Assembly (NCBI RefSeq): GCF_014851585.1
Contig: NZ_JACVAB010000002.1
Location: 868,001 to 932,000, forward strand
Length of the DNA: 64,000 bases
Reading direction: 5' to 3'
Source: Agrobacterium sp. AGB01
GTDB taxonomy: Bacteria; Pseudomonadota; Alphaproteobacteria; Rhizobiales; Rhizobiaceae
Positions 34,470 to 43,597 of the stretch are shown here, piece after piece. The translations under genes and the position numbers were made by a program. How positions within the stretch are numbered: the stretch's first letter is position 1; each line of letters opens with the position of its first letter. The notes under the pieces are model-generated. The model was given only the letters and a program-made list of their open reading frames with translations. It did no database searches and was not told the DNA's origin.

Positions 34470-34910
34470 ATGGCCTTGCCGCCGTTTTCACGGTTTTATT
34501 CAGTGCGTGTAGGGCATTTTTCGGGCGCCTGTCTGGTGATCATTCTCGGGCTGGCGTTGCGCAAATTTGGTTACGCCGTTGGTCTGCCCTTTGCTGTGGT
34601 GAAATATGGCGGCTCGATCCTGTGGGGCTCCATGGTCTATCTGCTGATTGCCACATTGCTTGCCCATCATCCGCTGCGCCAGAGGACGCTGATTGCCGTT
34701 GGTGTGGCAATCGCGGTGGAGTTGGTCCGCCTTGTTCACTTTCCGGCGCTTGATGCCTTCCGCGATACTGCGGTCGGCACTTTGTTGCTGGGGCGGGTAT
34801 TCTCGCTGTGGAATATTGCCTGTTACATCACCGGTATAGTGGCGGCCGCATTTATTGCCGTACGGCTTTCTGGCTGGTGGCAACGGTGCTACGTTTCTTC
34901 CATGCCATGA
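34470..34910 (+). CDS. DUF2809 family small membrane protein
   Basis: This is a 146-aa protein with four or five hydrophobic helices. The pattern VKYGGSILWGSMVY and the C-terminal TAVGTLLLGRVFSLWNI fit the DUF2809 family; its function is not known. A GAGGGA site precedes ATG 34470. Its 3' end overlaps the convergent msrQ gene by 59 bases (34852-34910), so the two transcripts overlap as antisense. It is divergent from the DUF817 gene. Confidence 0.7.
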   Translation: MALPPFSRFYSVRVGHFSGACLVIILGLALRKFGYAVGLPFAVVKYGGSILWGSMVYLLIATLLAHHPLRQRTLIAVGVAIAVELVRLVHFPALDAFRDTAVGTLLLGRVFSLWNIACYITGIVAAAFIAVRLSGWWQRCYVSSMP

Positions 34911-35511
34911 TCCTTGGTCGCATCAGCCGGTAGGCAACCAGCAGAACCGGCAGCGCCATGTGGATGAAAGGCCCCAGCGTGATGGACTTGACGGCCATCG
35001 AGTAGTGCAGGGCGCCACCCAGGATGATCAGATAGACAAGCTTGTGCAGCCTGATCCAGTTTTTGCCGAGCTTTCGGATCGACAGATTGTTGGATGTCAC
35101 TGCCAGGGGAATTAGCAACACAAGACAGGCCATGCCGATGGTGATGTAGGGCCTGCGCGCGATGTCAGCAAAGATCGACAGCATGTCCAGCCGTTTGTCG
35201 AGCAGCATGTAAGTGGCAAAATGCATGACGACATAATAGAACGCCAGAAGGCCGAGGGCGCGCCGGTAACGTATCCAGTTGATGCCTGTAAAGTCACGCA
35301 ACGGGGTGATGGCCAGGGTGGCAATCAGAAAGCGCAGCGCCCAGATGCCAAGCAGGTGTTCGAAATCCTTGACGGGGTTGGGGCCAAGTTGGCCGCTCGC
35401 ACCCAGGTAGAAATACCAGGCGGCCGGACAAAGGCCGATGATGTAGAGCAACCAGATGCTGGCCGCATGGAAACGGCGTGGAAGTGCGGGAATGGGCAGC
35501 TTGGCAGCCAT
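34852..35511 (-). CDS. msrQ: Membrane haem subunit MsrQ of the periplasmic methionine sulfoxide reductase
   Basis: MsrQ passes electrons from the quinone pool (and possibly flavin) to MsrP. It is 219 aa with six transmembrane segments of the ferric-reductase-like type. His residues suited to haem ligation are seen in YVVMHFATYM, IRLHKLVYL and GALHYSMAV. I start at ATG 35511, one base after the msrP stop, with AAGGCGAA upstream; an in-frame start at 35565 would overlap msrP. The msrP-msrQ arrangement is diagnostic. Confidence 0.92.
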   Translation of the reverse strand: MAAKLPIPALPRRFHAASIWLLYIIGLCPAAWYFYLGASGQLGPNPVKDFEHLLGIWALRFLIATLAITPLRDFTGINWIRYRRALGLLAFYYVVMHFATYMLLDKRLDMLSIFADIARRPYITIGMACLVLLIPLAVTSNNLSIRKLGKNWIRLHKLVYLIILGGALHYSMAVKSITLGPFIHMALPVLLVAYRLMRPRIMAWKKRSTVATSQKAVRQ

Positions 35512-35512
35512 G

Positions 35513-36454
35513 TCAATAATTCGCCTTGAGGTCCATGCCGCTATAGAGGCTGGCGACGTCGTCATATCCGTTGAACATCAGGGTTGGGCGGTTCTGCGTG
35601 CCAAAGAAGCCACCTTCACCAATGCGCTGTTCGCTCGCCTGGCTCCAGCGGGGGTGGTCGACGTTTGGATTGACGTTGGAATAGAAACCATATTCGCGGG
35701 CATTGGAATTTTTCCAGGTCGTTTCCGGCTGAGTTTCCGTCAGTGATATGCGCACGATGGATTTGATGCCCTTGAAGCCGTATTTCCACGGCACGACCAG
35801 ACGAATGGGCGCACCATTCTGGTTTTGCAGGGTTTCACCGTAGAGGCCAACGGCAAGGATTGTCAGCGGATGGCGGGCCTCATCAAGGCGCAAGCCTTCG
35901 ACATAGGGCCATTTCAGCGGTTGGAAAAGTCCGGTCTGGCCCGGCATTTCTTCTGGCCGCACGACCGTTTCAAACGAGACATATTTGGCGCTGCCCAGCG
36001 GCTCGACCTTATCCAGCAAGGCGGAGAGTTGAAAACCGATCCACGGAATCACCATCGACCAGCCCTCGACACAGCGCATGCGGTAGGTGCGCTCTTCCAG
36101 CTGAAGTTTCATCAGTTCTTCGAGGCCGAATTCCTTGGGCTTGCCAACCAGACCATCGACTTTCACCGTCCAAGGCGTCGGCTTGAAATGCTGGGAGTTG
36201 TCCTTCGGGTCGGATTTGCCGACGCCGAATTCATAGAAATTGTTGTAGCTGGTGATGGCATCCAGCGGTGTTACTTGTTCATCGATCTTGTAGGGGCCGG
36301 GTTTTGCGGTGAGGGGAGCGGCAAAGGCACTGCCTGCGGCACCTCCGGCGAAAGCAAGACCTGCGGCAGCGCCCATAAACTTGCGGCGGTTCATGTAGGC
36401 GTCACGCGGAGTAACATCACGTGCAGCAATATGGGGTGGACGGTAAACAGCCAT
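35513..36454 (-). CDS. msrP: Periplasmic methionine sulfoxide reductase MsrP (molybdopterin subunit)
   Basis: MsrP repairs oxidised methionines in periplasmic proteins. It is 313 aa. A twin-arginine signal is present: RRKFMG at 23-28, then a hydrophobic stretch ending AFA near 45. The sulfite-oxidase-type molybdopterin domain follows, with the molybdenum-binding Cys at 128 ([10 protein letters not shown]). The ribosome-binding site GGAGGAGATT is strong. It is divergent from ilvD with a 310-base control region and directly upstream of msrQ. In E. coli the genes respond to hypochlorous acid through HprRS; no such two-component pair is next to it here. Confidence 0.94.
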   Translation of the reverse strand: MAVYRPPHIAARDVTPRDAYMNRRKFMGAAAGLAFAGGAAGSAFAAPLTAKPGPYKIDEQVTPLDAITSYNNFYEFGVGKSDPKDNSQHFKPTPWTVKVDGLVGKPKEFGLEELMKLQLEERTYRMRCVEGWSMVIPWIGFQLSALLDKVEPLGSAKYVSFETVVRPEEMPGQTGLFQPLKWPYVEGLRLDEARHPLTILAVGLYGETLQNQNGAPIRLVVPWKYGFKGIKSIVRISLTETQPETTWKNSNAREYGFYSNVNPNVDHPRWSQASEQRIGEGGFFGTQNRPTLMFNGYDDVASLYSGMDLKANY

Positions 36455-36764
36455 TTTAATCTCCTCCGCGCCGAGCCCGCCGGCATCATTTCATGTTATG
36501 ATGCCTACTACGTTGCATAAACAAGATATGTTTCACGGCCGATGGAAAAAATAGGTCGAATGGGCGTACATCGCGTATTCGTGATTGAGGCGGAACTCCT
36601 TGATCCAAAGAAATATGCGTACCGTACCGAACCGTACTGTATTTGGCAAAGGTGACAGTGACACATCGGTGGAGATGCGCTAGAGAACTATCAAAAAGTC
36701 GGGCAGTTTTGCGCTTCCTTATGCGTTTTGCTTCCCGCAAGGCTTGAAGATCGAGGAAAACACC
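36455..36764. promoter_or_regulatory. Divergent control region, msrPQ / ilvD
   Basis: No gene is visible in these 310 bases. Close to msrP is a perfect inverted repeat GCATCAT (36483-36489) / ATGATGC (36498-36504) with an 8-base spacer, a possible operator. Nearer ilvD, around 36615-36640, ACCGTACCGAACCGTAC is a short iterated motif. I could not assign promoters with confidence. Confidence 0.35.
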
Positions 36765-38600
36765 ATGCCTGCTTACCGTTCCAGAACGACAACCCATGGC
36801 CGTAACATGGCCGGTGCTCGCGGCCTGTGGCGCGCGACCGGAATGAAGGACGGCGATTTCGGCAAGCCAATCATTGCCGTGGTCAATTCATTTACGCAGT
36901 TCGTACCGGGTCACGTACACCTGAAGGATCTCGGCCAGCTCGTGGCGCGCGAAATCGAAGCGGCTGGCGGTGTTGCCAAGGAATTCAACACCATTGCCGT
37001 GGATGACGGTATCGCCATGGGCCACGATGGCATGCTGTATTCGCTGCCATCGCGCGAAATCATTGCTGATTCCGTTGAATACATGGTCAATGCACACTGT
37101 GCCGACGCGATGGTTTGCATTTCCAACTGCGACAAGATCACCCCCGGCATGTTGAATGCCGCCATGCGCCTCAACATTCCTGTTGTGTTTGTGTCCGGCG
37201 GTCCGATGGAAGCGGGCAAGGTCGTTCTACACGGCAAGACCGTTGCGCTTGATCTGGTCGACGCCATGGTTGCTGCAGCGGATGACAAGATCTCGGATGA
37301 AGAAGTCAGCGCGATCGAACGTGCCGCCTGTCCGACATGCGGTTCGTGCTCCGGCATGTTCACGGCCAACTCCATGAACTGTCTGACCGAGGCTCTTGGC
37401 CTGTCACTGCCCGGTAACGGCTCGACACTTGCCACGCACTCCGACCGCAAGCGCCTGTTCGTTGAGGCCGGTCATCTGATCGTTGACATCACCCGCCGTT
37501 ATTACGAGCAGGACGATACATCCGTTCTGCCGCGCACCATTGCCAGCAAGCAGGCGTTTGAAAACGCCATGTCCCTGGACATTGCCATGGGTGGTTCCAC
37601 CAATACGGTTCTGCACATTCTGGCAGCTGCCTATGAAGGCGGCGTCGATTTCACTATGGAAGACATTGACCGTCTCTCGCGCAAGGTTCCTTGCCTGTCC
37701 AAGGTCGCGCCTGCCAAGCAGGACGTACACATGGAAGACGTTCACCGCGCTGGCGGCATCATGCGTATTCTCGGTGAGCTGGACCGTGGTGGTCTGATCA
37801 ACCGTGATTGCCCGACCGTCCATGAGGCAACGCTGGGCGACGCAATCGACCGTTGGGATATTACCCGAACCAACAGCGAAACCGTTCGACAGTTCTTCAA
37901 GGCGGCTCCCGGTGGCGTTCCGACACAGGTGGCTTTCAGCCAGTCGTCGCGTTGGGATGAGCTGGATACCGATGGCGAAACCGGCATCATCCGCAATGTC
38001 GAGCATCCATTCTCCAAGGATGGCGGTCTGGCCGTTCTGTTCGGTAACATTGCGCTGAAAGGCTGCATCGTCAAAACCGCCGGTGTGGATGAATCCATCC
38101 TGAAATTCACCGGTCCGGCCGTTGTGTTCGAAAGCCAGGATGCTGCGGTAAAGGGCATTCTCAACAATGAAGTCAAGGCTGGCGACGTTGTTGTCATCCG
38201 TTACGAAGGTCCAAAGGGCGGTCCTGGCATGCAGGAAATGCTCTATCCAACCAGCTACCTGAAGTCCAAGGGCCTCGGAAAGGCCTGCGCGCTGATCACC
38301 GATGGTCGCTTCTCCGGTGGCACCTCCGGCCTGTCCATTGGCCATGCTTCGCCAGAAGCCGGCCAGGGTGGTGCAATTGGGTTGGTGCGTCAGGGCGACA
38401 CCATCGCCATCGATATTCCGGGCCGCACCATCAATCTGGTGATCTCGGAGTCGGAACTGGCAGAACGTCGCGCCGAGCAGGACAAGCTGGGCTGGAAGCC
38501 GGCCGCACCGCGCAAGCGCAATGTCACCACGGCGCTGAAGGCCTATGCCGCCTTCGCATCTAGCGCCGACAAGGGTGCCGTGCGCATTCTGCCGGAATAA
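36765..38600 (+). CDS. ilvD: Dihydroxy-acid dehydratase
   Basis: This iron-sulfur enzyme dehydrates dihydroxy-acids in valine, isoleucine and pantothenate synthesis. It is 611 aa from ATG 36765 (GAGG upstream, [19 protein letters not shown]), the usual length; an in-frame ATG at 36744 is less likely. Cluster cysteines lie in [10 protein letters not shown] and [18 protein letters not shown]. The C-terminal [15 protein letters not shown] motif is intact. It stands alone between msrPQ and a serine hydrolase gene with its own terminator. Confidence 0.98.
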   Translation: MPAYRSRTTTHGRNMAGARGLWRATGMKDGDFGKPIIAVVNSFTQFVPGHVHLKDLGQLVAREIEAAGGVAKEFNTIAVDDGIAMGHDGMLYSLPSREIIADSVEYMVNAHCADAMVCISNCDKITPGMLNAAMRLNIPVVFVSGGPMEAGKVVLHGKTVALDLVDAMVAAADDKISDEEVSAIERAACPTCGSCSGMFTANSMNCLTEALGLSLPGNGSTLATHSDRKRLFVEAGHLIVDITRRYYEQDDTSVLPRTIASKQAFENAMSLDIAMGGSTNTVLHILAAAYEGGVDFTMEDIDRLSRKVPCLSKVAPAKQDVHMEDVHRAGGIMRILGELDRGGLINRDCPTVHEATLGDAIDRWDITRTNSETVRQFFKAAPGGVPTQVAFSQSSRWDELDTDGETGIIRNVEHPFSKDGGLAVLFGNIALKGCIVKTAGVDESILKFTGPAVVFESQDAAVKGILNNEVKAGDVVVIRYEGPKGGPGMQEMLYPTSYLKSKGLGKACALITDGRFSGGTSGLSIGHASPEAGQGGAIGLVRQGDTIAIDIPGRTINLVISESELAERRAEQDKLGWKPAAPRKRNVTTALKAYAAFASSADKGAVRILPE

Positions 38601-38624
38601 AATCTGGTTCCTTCGTTAAGTTTT

Positions 38625-38659
38625 AAACGCCGCTCTGGACAGTCCGGAGCGGCGTTTTT
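38625..38659 (+). terminator. Terminator after ilvD
   Basis: A 15-bp stem (AAACGCCGCTCTGGA / TCCGGAGCGGCGTTT, one G-U pair) with a three-base loop is followed by more T. Strong intrinsic terminator. Confidence 0.88.
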
Positions 38660-38784
38660 CATGTAGTGCAGGGACGTGGACATCATGCGATATTGCAGTG
38701 TGATGCGATAAAATATCCTGTCACGTTTGAGTGACATGCTGTGGTGCCTCTTTTACAGCGATTTTCGCAACATAGATAAAGTCC

Positions 38785-39813
38785 ATGAAAAGAAGAACCG
38801 CTCTTGCATTGATCGCATCCCTCCCATTGGCTCACAGTGTGCGGGCACAGTCCTCTGGGGCGGCTTCCGCCTTGGCCAGTCCAGCCACTTCGTCGCGTCT
38901 GGACCCTGTCCTTCGGCAGGCACAGGAGCTTGCGACACTAAAAACCGTTCTTGTCAGCGTTGATGGAAGACGGGTGGCCGAACGTGCCTATAACGGCAAC
39001 GCCCTAAACGGTTCTGTTAACATCAAGTCGGCGTCCAAATCTGTCGTCTCGGCGTTGGTCGGCATGGCGATTGATCGCAAGGTGCTGGAAAGTGCCGATC
39101 AGCCGATTGCCAGTGTGTTGCGCAGCGAGTTTCCACAAAACCCCGATCCAAGGCTGGAGCGGGTGACGATTGGCAATCTGCTGTCCATGCAGTCCGGTCT
39201 GGCGCGTATGTCTGGCCCCAATTACGGCCGGTGGGTTGCCAGCCGCAACTGGGTAAGAACTGCACTTGGGTCCGGGTTCGACGGTGAACCCGGCGGTGGC
39301 ATGTTGTACTCCACCGGGTCCACGCATCTTCTGTCTGCCATTTTGACCAAGGCCTCGGGTAAGAACACGCTGGCGCTGGCGCGAGAGTGGTTCCGGCCGC
39401 TTGATGATTTCAGGATCGGCGCCTGGGACCGCGATCCCCAGGGCATCTATCTCGGTGGAAACCAGATGGCGATGACGGCGCGTTCGCTGCTGGCCTTCGG
39501 TGAACTGTACCGCAATGGTGGCGTGACACCATCCGGTGACAGGCTGGTTTCGCAAGGCTGGATCGACCAGTCCTGGACGCAGCGGACCAATTCCGTGTTC
39601 AATGGCGATGGCTACGGTTACTGCTGGTTCATGCGCGATATGGCGGGTGAAAAGACAATCTATGCCTGGGGTTTTGGTGGGCAGATGTTATACATCGTAC
39701 CGTCACGAAAGCTCAGTGTCGTCATGACCTCGCGCGAGGATGCGCCATCTGCCAGAACCGGCTATCGCGACCAGTTGCACGGTCTTATGGAAAGTATCAT
39801 TCAGGCCGTGTAG
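38785..39813 (+). CDS. Serine hydrolase, class C beta-lactamase / esterase fold
   Basis: This 342-aa exported protein is related to penicillin-binding proteins, class C beta-lactamases and 6-aminohexanoate-dimer hydrolases. The signal peptide MKRRTALALIASLPLAHSVRA has twin Arg and may use Tat or Sec. The catalytic SxxK motif is SASK (about residues 81-84) and the Tyr motif is YST (about 174-176). A C-terminal Gly-rich strand (WGFGGQMLY) takes the place of the KTG triad. No good Shine-Dalgarno is seen. It could be an esterase or amidase; beta-lactam resistance should not be assumed. Confidence 0.8.
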   Translation: MKRRTALALIASLPLAHSVRAQSSGAASALASPATSSRLDPVLRQAQELATLKTVLVSVDGRRVAERAYNGNALNGSVNIKSASKSVVSALVGMAIDRKVLESADQPIASVLRSEFPQNPDPRLERVTIGNLLSMQSGLARMSGPNYGRWVASRNWVRTALGSGFDGEPGGGMLYSTGSTHLLSAILTKASGKNTLALAREWFRPLDDFRIGAWDRDPQGIYLGGNQMAMTARSLLAFGELYRNGGVTPSGDRLVSQGWIDQSWTQRTNSVFNGDGYGYCWFMRDMAGEKTIYAWGFGGQMLYIVPSRKLSVVMTSREDAPSARTGYRDQLHGLMESIIQAV

Positions 39814-39922
39814 CGTGTGAAAATCACGCTGTTCGCGCCTGCCTTATTTTCCATGTTTCCGCCTATTTTCGTTTTTAATTTCAGGCATTAAAACCAGTTT
39901 GAAACAGCATCAAGGGAATCAA

Positions 39923-41329
39923 ATGGACCGTATGTTCAAACGCGCCTGTCTGACGGCAACTGCGCTTATTATGCTGGCTCCCGCCACACTTCATGCGCAA
40001 GACACCAAGACGGTGCCATCCAGTCATACGCAAATGCAGCTTTCCTTTGCTCCGCTGGTCAAGCAGACCGCAGGCGCGGTGGTGAATGTCTATGCAGAGC
40101 GCATGGTGCAGCGGCGGGCTTCGCCCTTTGCCGGCGACCCATTCTTTGAACAGTTTTTTGGCCAGCAATTGCCAAACCGCAGTGAAAAGCAGTCGTCGCT
40201 TGGTTCGGGCGTGATCCTTGCGGCGAACGGCCTTGTCGTGACCAACAACCACGTCATTGAAGGTGCGGACGAAATCAAGGTTGCGCTGGCCGATGGTCGC
40301 GAATTTGCCTCTAAGATCCTCCTGAAGGACGATCGCCTTGATCTGGCAGTGTTGAAGATCGATTCGAAAGAACAGTTCCCGGCCTTGTCACTTGGTAATT
40401 CGGATGCGGTTGAGGTGGGTGATCTGGTTCTGGCCATCGGTAACCCGTTTGGCGTCGGACAGACGGTGACCAGCGGTATCGTTTCGGCCCTGGCGCGCAA
40501 TCAGGTCGTACAGGGCGATTTCGGTTTCTTCATCCAGACGGATGCCTCGATCAACCCGGGTAACTCCGGTGGTGCGCTGATGAACATGAATGGCGAACTG
40601 ATCGGCATCAACACCGCGATCTTCTCGCGTGGTGGCGGTTCCAACGGTATCGGTTTTGCCATTCCGGCCAACCTCGTGCGGGTATTCCTGGCGTCTGCTG
40701 AAAAGGGCGACGAGAGCTTCCAGCGTCCTTATGTCGGCGCGACCTTTGATCCGGTAACATCAGATGTGGCCGAGGCGCTTGGTCTCGACCGTGCCCGTGG
40801 TGCGCTGGTGGTCGGCGTGGTGAAGGATGGCCCGGCAGAAAAGGCCGGCATTGAGCCGGGGCAGGTGGTGATTGCGGTCGATGGTATTGCTGTCGAACAT
40901 CCTGACGCTCTGGGTTATCGCCTGACGACGGCTGGCATCGGCAAGTCTGCCAAGCTGACCGTTATCGACAAGGGCAAGAGCCGCGAGATTGAAATCGCGC
41001 TTGATACCGCACCGGAAACCAAGCCGCGCGATGAGCGTATCATTGAAGGCCGCAATCCGTTTGCTGGCGCAAAGATTGCCAATCTTTCGCCCAAGCTGGC
41101 GGATGAGCTGCGCATGCCAACCCAGACGACCGGTGTGGTGGTGACGGATGTGGCCCGCGGTTCGCCGGCGTCCCGCGTCGGTTTCCGTCCAAAGGATGTT
41201 GTGCTTGTCATCAACGGCAATGACATTACCTCCACCAAGACGCTTGCCGACGCGATGGATCAGAACCCCGGTTTCTGGCGCGTTGAAATCATGCGCGATG
41301 GCCAGCGTATCCGGCAGTTCCTGCGGTAA
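39923..41329 (+). CDS. Periplasmic DegP/HtrA-type serine protease
   Basis: This is a 468-aa periplasmic quality-control protease. I start at ATG 39923 behind AAGGGA. The signal peptide ends near LHA-QD (residue 26). The trypsin-like triad is His110 (NNHVIEG), Asp140 (LDLAVLK) and Ser215 (NPGNSGGA). Two PDZ domains follow, at about 265-360 and 375-468. The family in Rhizobiales includes DegP, DegQ and Do-like members that I cannot separate. It is followed by a structured RNA element and rarA. Confidence 0.93.
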   Translation: MDRMFKRACLTATALIMLAPATLHAQDTKTVPSSHTQMQLSFAPLVKQTAGAVVNVYAERMVQRRASPFAGDPFFEQFFGQQLPNRSEKQSSLGSGVILAANGLVVTNNHVIEGADEIKVALADGREFASKILLKDDRLDLAVLKIDSKEQFPALSLGNSDAVEVGDLVLAIGNPFGVGQTVTSGIVSALARNQVVQGDFGFFIQTDASINPGNSGGALMNMNGELIGINTAIFSRGGGSNGIGFAIPANLVRVFLASAEKGDESFQRPYVGATFDPVTSDVAEALGLDRARGALVVGVVKDGPAEKAGIEPGQVVIAVDGIAVEHPDALGYRLTTAGIGKSAKLTVIDKGKSREIEIALDTAPETKPRDERIIEGRNPFAGAKIANLSPKLADELRMPTQTTGVVVTDVARGSPASRVGFRPKDVVLVINGNDITSTKTLADAMDQNPGFWRVEIMRDGQRIRQFLR

Positions 41330-41337
41330 ATGAAATG

Positions 41338-41414
41338 CCTCTCCGCTTATGAACGGTGACGAATTTACTGACGTCACCGCCCGGATACATCCGGCCAAGC
41401 GGAGAGGGGATTTT
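41338..41414 (+). terminator. Three-way-junction RNA fold after the DegP gene
   Basis: Stem P1 is 11 perfect pairs (41338-41348 with 41397-41407). It encloses two hairpins: P2, 8 pairs (41354-41361 with 41372-41379, loop AATTTACTGA), and P3, CCGGA / TCCGG with a TACA loop (41381-41394). GGATTTT follows P1, so the whole may act as a branched terminator. Alternatively it is a separate structured RNA. A UUCG-capped hairpin (41457-41472) lies between it and rarA. Confidence 0.5.
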
Positions 41415-41502
41415 GCCCCGATGGGGCTTGAGATGATAATCTGTTGTTGAATAACTGGCGGCTTCGGCCGCCGTCCTTATGAACGCAGTTTCGGAGGTGC
41501 GG

Positions 41503-42795
41503 GTGTCGCTTTTTGATCGGGAAATGCCACGACCGCTTGCAGAAGCCTTGCGTCCGAACACGCTTTCAGAAGTTGTCGGGCAGGATCACCTGTTGGCAGA
41601 TGACGGCCCGATTGGCCGCATGGCCAAGTCAGGTGTGCTGTCATCCTTCATTTTGTGGGGGCCTCCCGGCGTTGGTAAAACCACCATCGCCAGAATTGTT
41701 GCCGCCGATGCGCAGGCGCAGTTCGTGCAGCTGTCTGCTGTCATGTCTGGTGTTGCCGACCTGCGCAAGGTGTTCGAGGAAGCCAAGAAAGAACGCACGC
41801 TCGGTCGGCAAACCATTCTGTTCATTGATGAGCTTCACCGCTTCAATCGCTCAACACAGGACGCGCTGTTGCCGCATGTTGAGAGCGGCCTGATCATTCT
41901 TGTGGGTGCCACCACAGAAAACCCAAGTTTTAGCCTTGTGGGCGCGTTGCTGTCGCGTGCCCGTGTCTTCACCCTCAACCCGCTGGGTAAGGAGGCGTTG
42001 TCGCGTCTGCTCGAACGGGCCGAAGCGCATATCGGCAAACCGCTGCCGCTTGATGAGGAGGCCAAGGAAAGCCTTTTTGATCTGGCTGATGGCGACGGCC
42101 GTTATTTCATCGGTATGGTCGAAGAGGTTTTGCGGGCCGGTGCCGGCCAAACGCTGTCGCGCAGCGATCTGGCTTCCCTTCTGCAAAAGAGAATGCCGCT
42201 CTACGACAAGGCCAATGACGGTCACTACAATCTGTTGAGCTGCTTCCATAAAAGCCTGCGTGGCAGCGATGTGAATGCGGCGCTCTATTGGGCGGCACGC
42301 ATGATCGAGGGTGGTGAGGACCCGAATGTGCTGTTCCGACGGCTGGCCTGTGCGGCGTCTGAAGATGTAGGTCTGGCGGATCCGCAAGCGTTGCAGCAGG
42401 TGATTACCGCATGGGAAGCCTTTGAGCGTATCGGATGGCCCGAAGCACGGCTGTTCATGGCACAAGCTATCGTTTATGTGGCCACGGCTCCCAAATCCAA
42501 TGCCGCGTACCGTGCCTTTGATGCGGCAACGGCGCTTGCCCGGCAGACCGGGTCTGTGCCTCCGCCCAAAAACATCCTCAATGCCCCGACTAAGCTGATG
42601 AAGGAGCTGGGGTATCATGAGGGGTATAAATACGACCATGACTACCCGGATGCCTTTAGCGGCCAGTCATTCTTTCCGGCAGAACTGAGCGATCAAAATC
42701 TTGAGTTTTATCAGCCGAATGAACGCGGCTTTGAACGAGAGCTTTTAAAGCGGGTGCAGTTCTGGAGCAGGCGCAAAAGTCAGAAGCCTGAATAA
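41503..42795 (+). CDS. rarA: Replication-associated recombination protein A (MgsA/WRNIP1 family AAA+ ATPase)
   Basis: RarA is a homotetrameric AAA+ ATPase related to clamp loaders and acts at stalled replication forks. I prefer GTG 41503, five bases behind GGAGG, giving 430 aa ((M)SLFDREMPRPLAEALRP). The in-frame ATG at 41479 has no ribosome-binding site and follows a hairpin. Walker A GPPGVGKTT, Walker B LFIDELHR, sensor GATTENPSF and the C-terminal MgsA domain (YWAARMIEGGEDP) are seen. It is convergent with the LprI-like gene. Confidence 0.93.
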   Translation: MSLFDREMPRPLAEALRPNTLSEVVGQDHLLADDGPIGRMAKSGVLSSFILWGPPGVGKTTIARIVAADAQAQFVQLSAVMSGVADLRKVFEEAKKERTLGRQTILFIDELHRFNRSTQDALLPHVESGLIILVGATTENPSFSLVGALLSRARVFTLNPLGKEALSRLLERAEAHIGKPLPLDEEAKESLFDLADGDGRYFIGMVEEVLRAGAGQTLSRSDLASLLQKRMPLYDKANDGHYNLLSCFHKSLRGSDVNAALYWAARMIEGGEDPNVLFRRLACAASEDVGLADPQALQQVITAWEAFERIGWPEARLFMAQAIVYVATAPKSNAAYRAFDAATALARQTGSVPPPKNILNAPTKLMKELGYHEGYKYDHDYPDAFSGQSFFPAELSDQNLEFYQPNERGFERELLKRVQFWSRRKSQKPE

Positions 42796-42798
42796 TGC

Positions 42799-42869
42799 TC
42801 AAACCGGGCCTTTACCGATAATGTCACTCACGACGCATGTCGTTTGAATAGTGCTATCGCCCGGTTTGA
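42799..42869. terminator. Long palindrome between convergent genes (rarA / LprI-like)
   Basis: Perfect 11-bp arms, TCAAACCGGGC (42799-42809) and GCCCGGTTTGA (42859-42869), enclose 49 bases. The inner part can pair further (GATA/TATC, CACT/AGTG, CGAC/GTCG), making one extended imperfect hairpin. The right arm abuts the stop codon of the minus-strand gene. Probably a bidirectional terminator. Confidence 0.5.
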
Positions 42870-42870
42870 C

Positions 42871-43272
42871 TTATTTGGCCGGGACTGGGCAACTCATGTC
42901 GCCTTCTTCGCATGACAGATAGCCGTTGAGGTCTTTGATCCGATTTTGCGTCAGTCCGTCCAGACATGAATTCCGAACGAATGGATAGACAGTTCCCTGT
43001 GCGACCATGGAGCTTGAGAAGCTGCATTCGCCATCTCGAAAAGCAATCCAGGCGCGCTGTGCTGCCACGAGCAGCTTTGTCGTGTCCGCATCATCCTTCA
43101 GCCTGGTTTGTATCTGCTTGTAGAGTTTGTTGAGCTCTCCATCTGACTTTTCGAAGGCTTTCTGTGCGCACACATTCATCGCCGTCTGATCCGTCAGGTC
43201 GCCACAATTTTGATCCGCGTAGGCAGGTGTGACGATCACACCGATATATGCGGCTGCCAGAATAAATTTCAT
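42871..43272 (-). CDS. LprI-like (DUF1311) small secreted protein
   Basis: This is a 133-aa protein with a Sec signal peptide ending AYA-DQ (residue 19) and six cysteines in the mature part (NCGDL, NVCAQKAF, ECSF, NSCLDG, SCEEGDMSC), likely disulfide-bonded. The pattern of Cys, LNKLYKQI and AQRAWIAFRDGEC fits the DUF1311 / lysozyme inhibitor LprI family. GGAGG lies ahead of the ATG. Lysozyme inhibition is known only for the mycobacterial relative; the role here is inferred at family level only. Confidence 0.8.
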   Translation of the reverse strand: MKFILAAAYIGVIVTPAYADQNCGDLTDQTAMNVCAQKAFEKSDGELNKLYKQIQTRLKDDADTTKLLVAAQRAWIAFRDGECSFSSSMVAQGTVYPFVRNSCLDGLTQNRIKDLNGYLSCEEGDMSCPVPAK

Positions 43273-43597
43273 GCCGACCTCCCGATGTCTTAGCGTTTCA
43301 CGTTGCAGAATAGAGGCTTTTGTACGCGCCGCAATGCCTTGTGATGGTGATGGTTGTCATCCCGTGAAGCTTGCTGCACATGGACATCTGGCGAGTGGTG
43401 AGTGAGGTGTTACGTCACTAAAACCGGCCTCCAAGATGCGCTTTATCCTACGTCCCACCCAGCGCCACCGGAGTAGCAGCGTGATTAACGGAAAATGGTG
43501 CGTTCGACGCGACACGTCCGGACAGGCTAAATTTATGAAGAGTGGCTCTTCCGGCAGCTTTTTGTGCTGGGCAGATCACTTAGCCGCAGGCAGATCA
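43273..43597. other. Non-coding gap of about 325 bases
   Basis: Between the divergently ended LprI-like gene and the DUF1883 gene I see no coding region with start signals. It must carry the promoter of the minus-strand LprI-like gene (near 43290-43380) and the 3' end of the DUF1883 transcript. The plus-strand open frames here (from 43436) look random. Confidence 0.4.

Noticed and set aside
38785-39813. Beta-lactamase conferring resistance
   Set aside because: The fold and SxxK motif are shared with many esterases and peptidases; the KTG triad is not clear.
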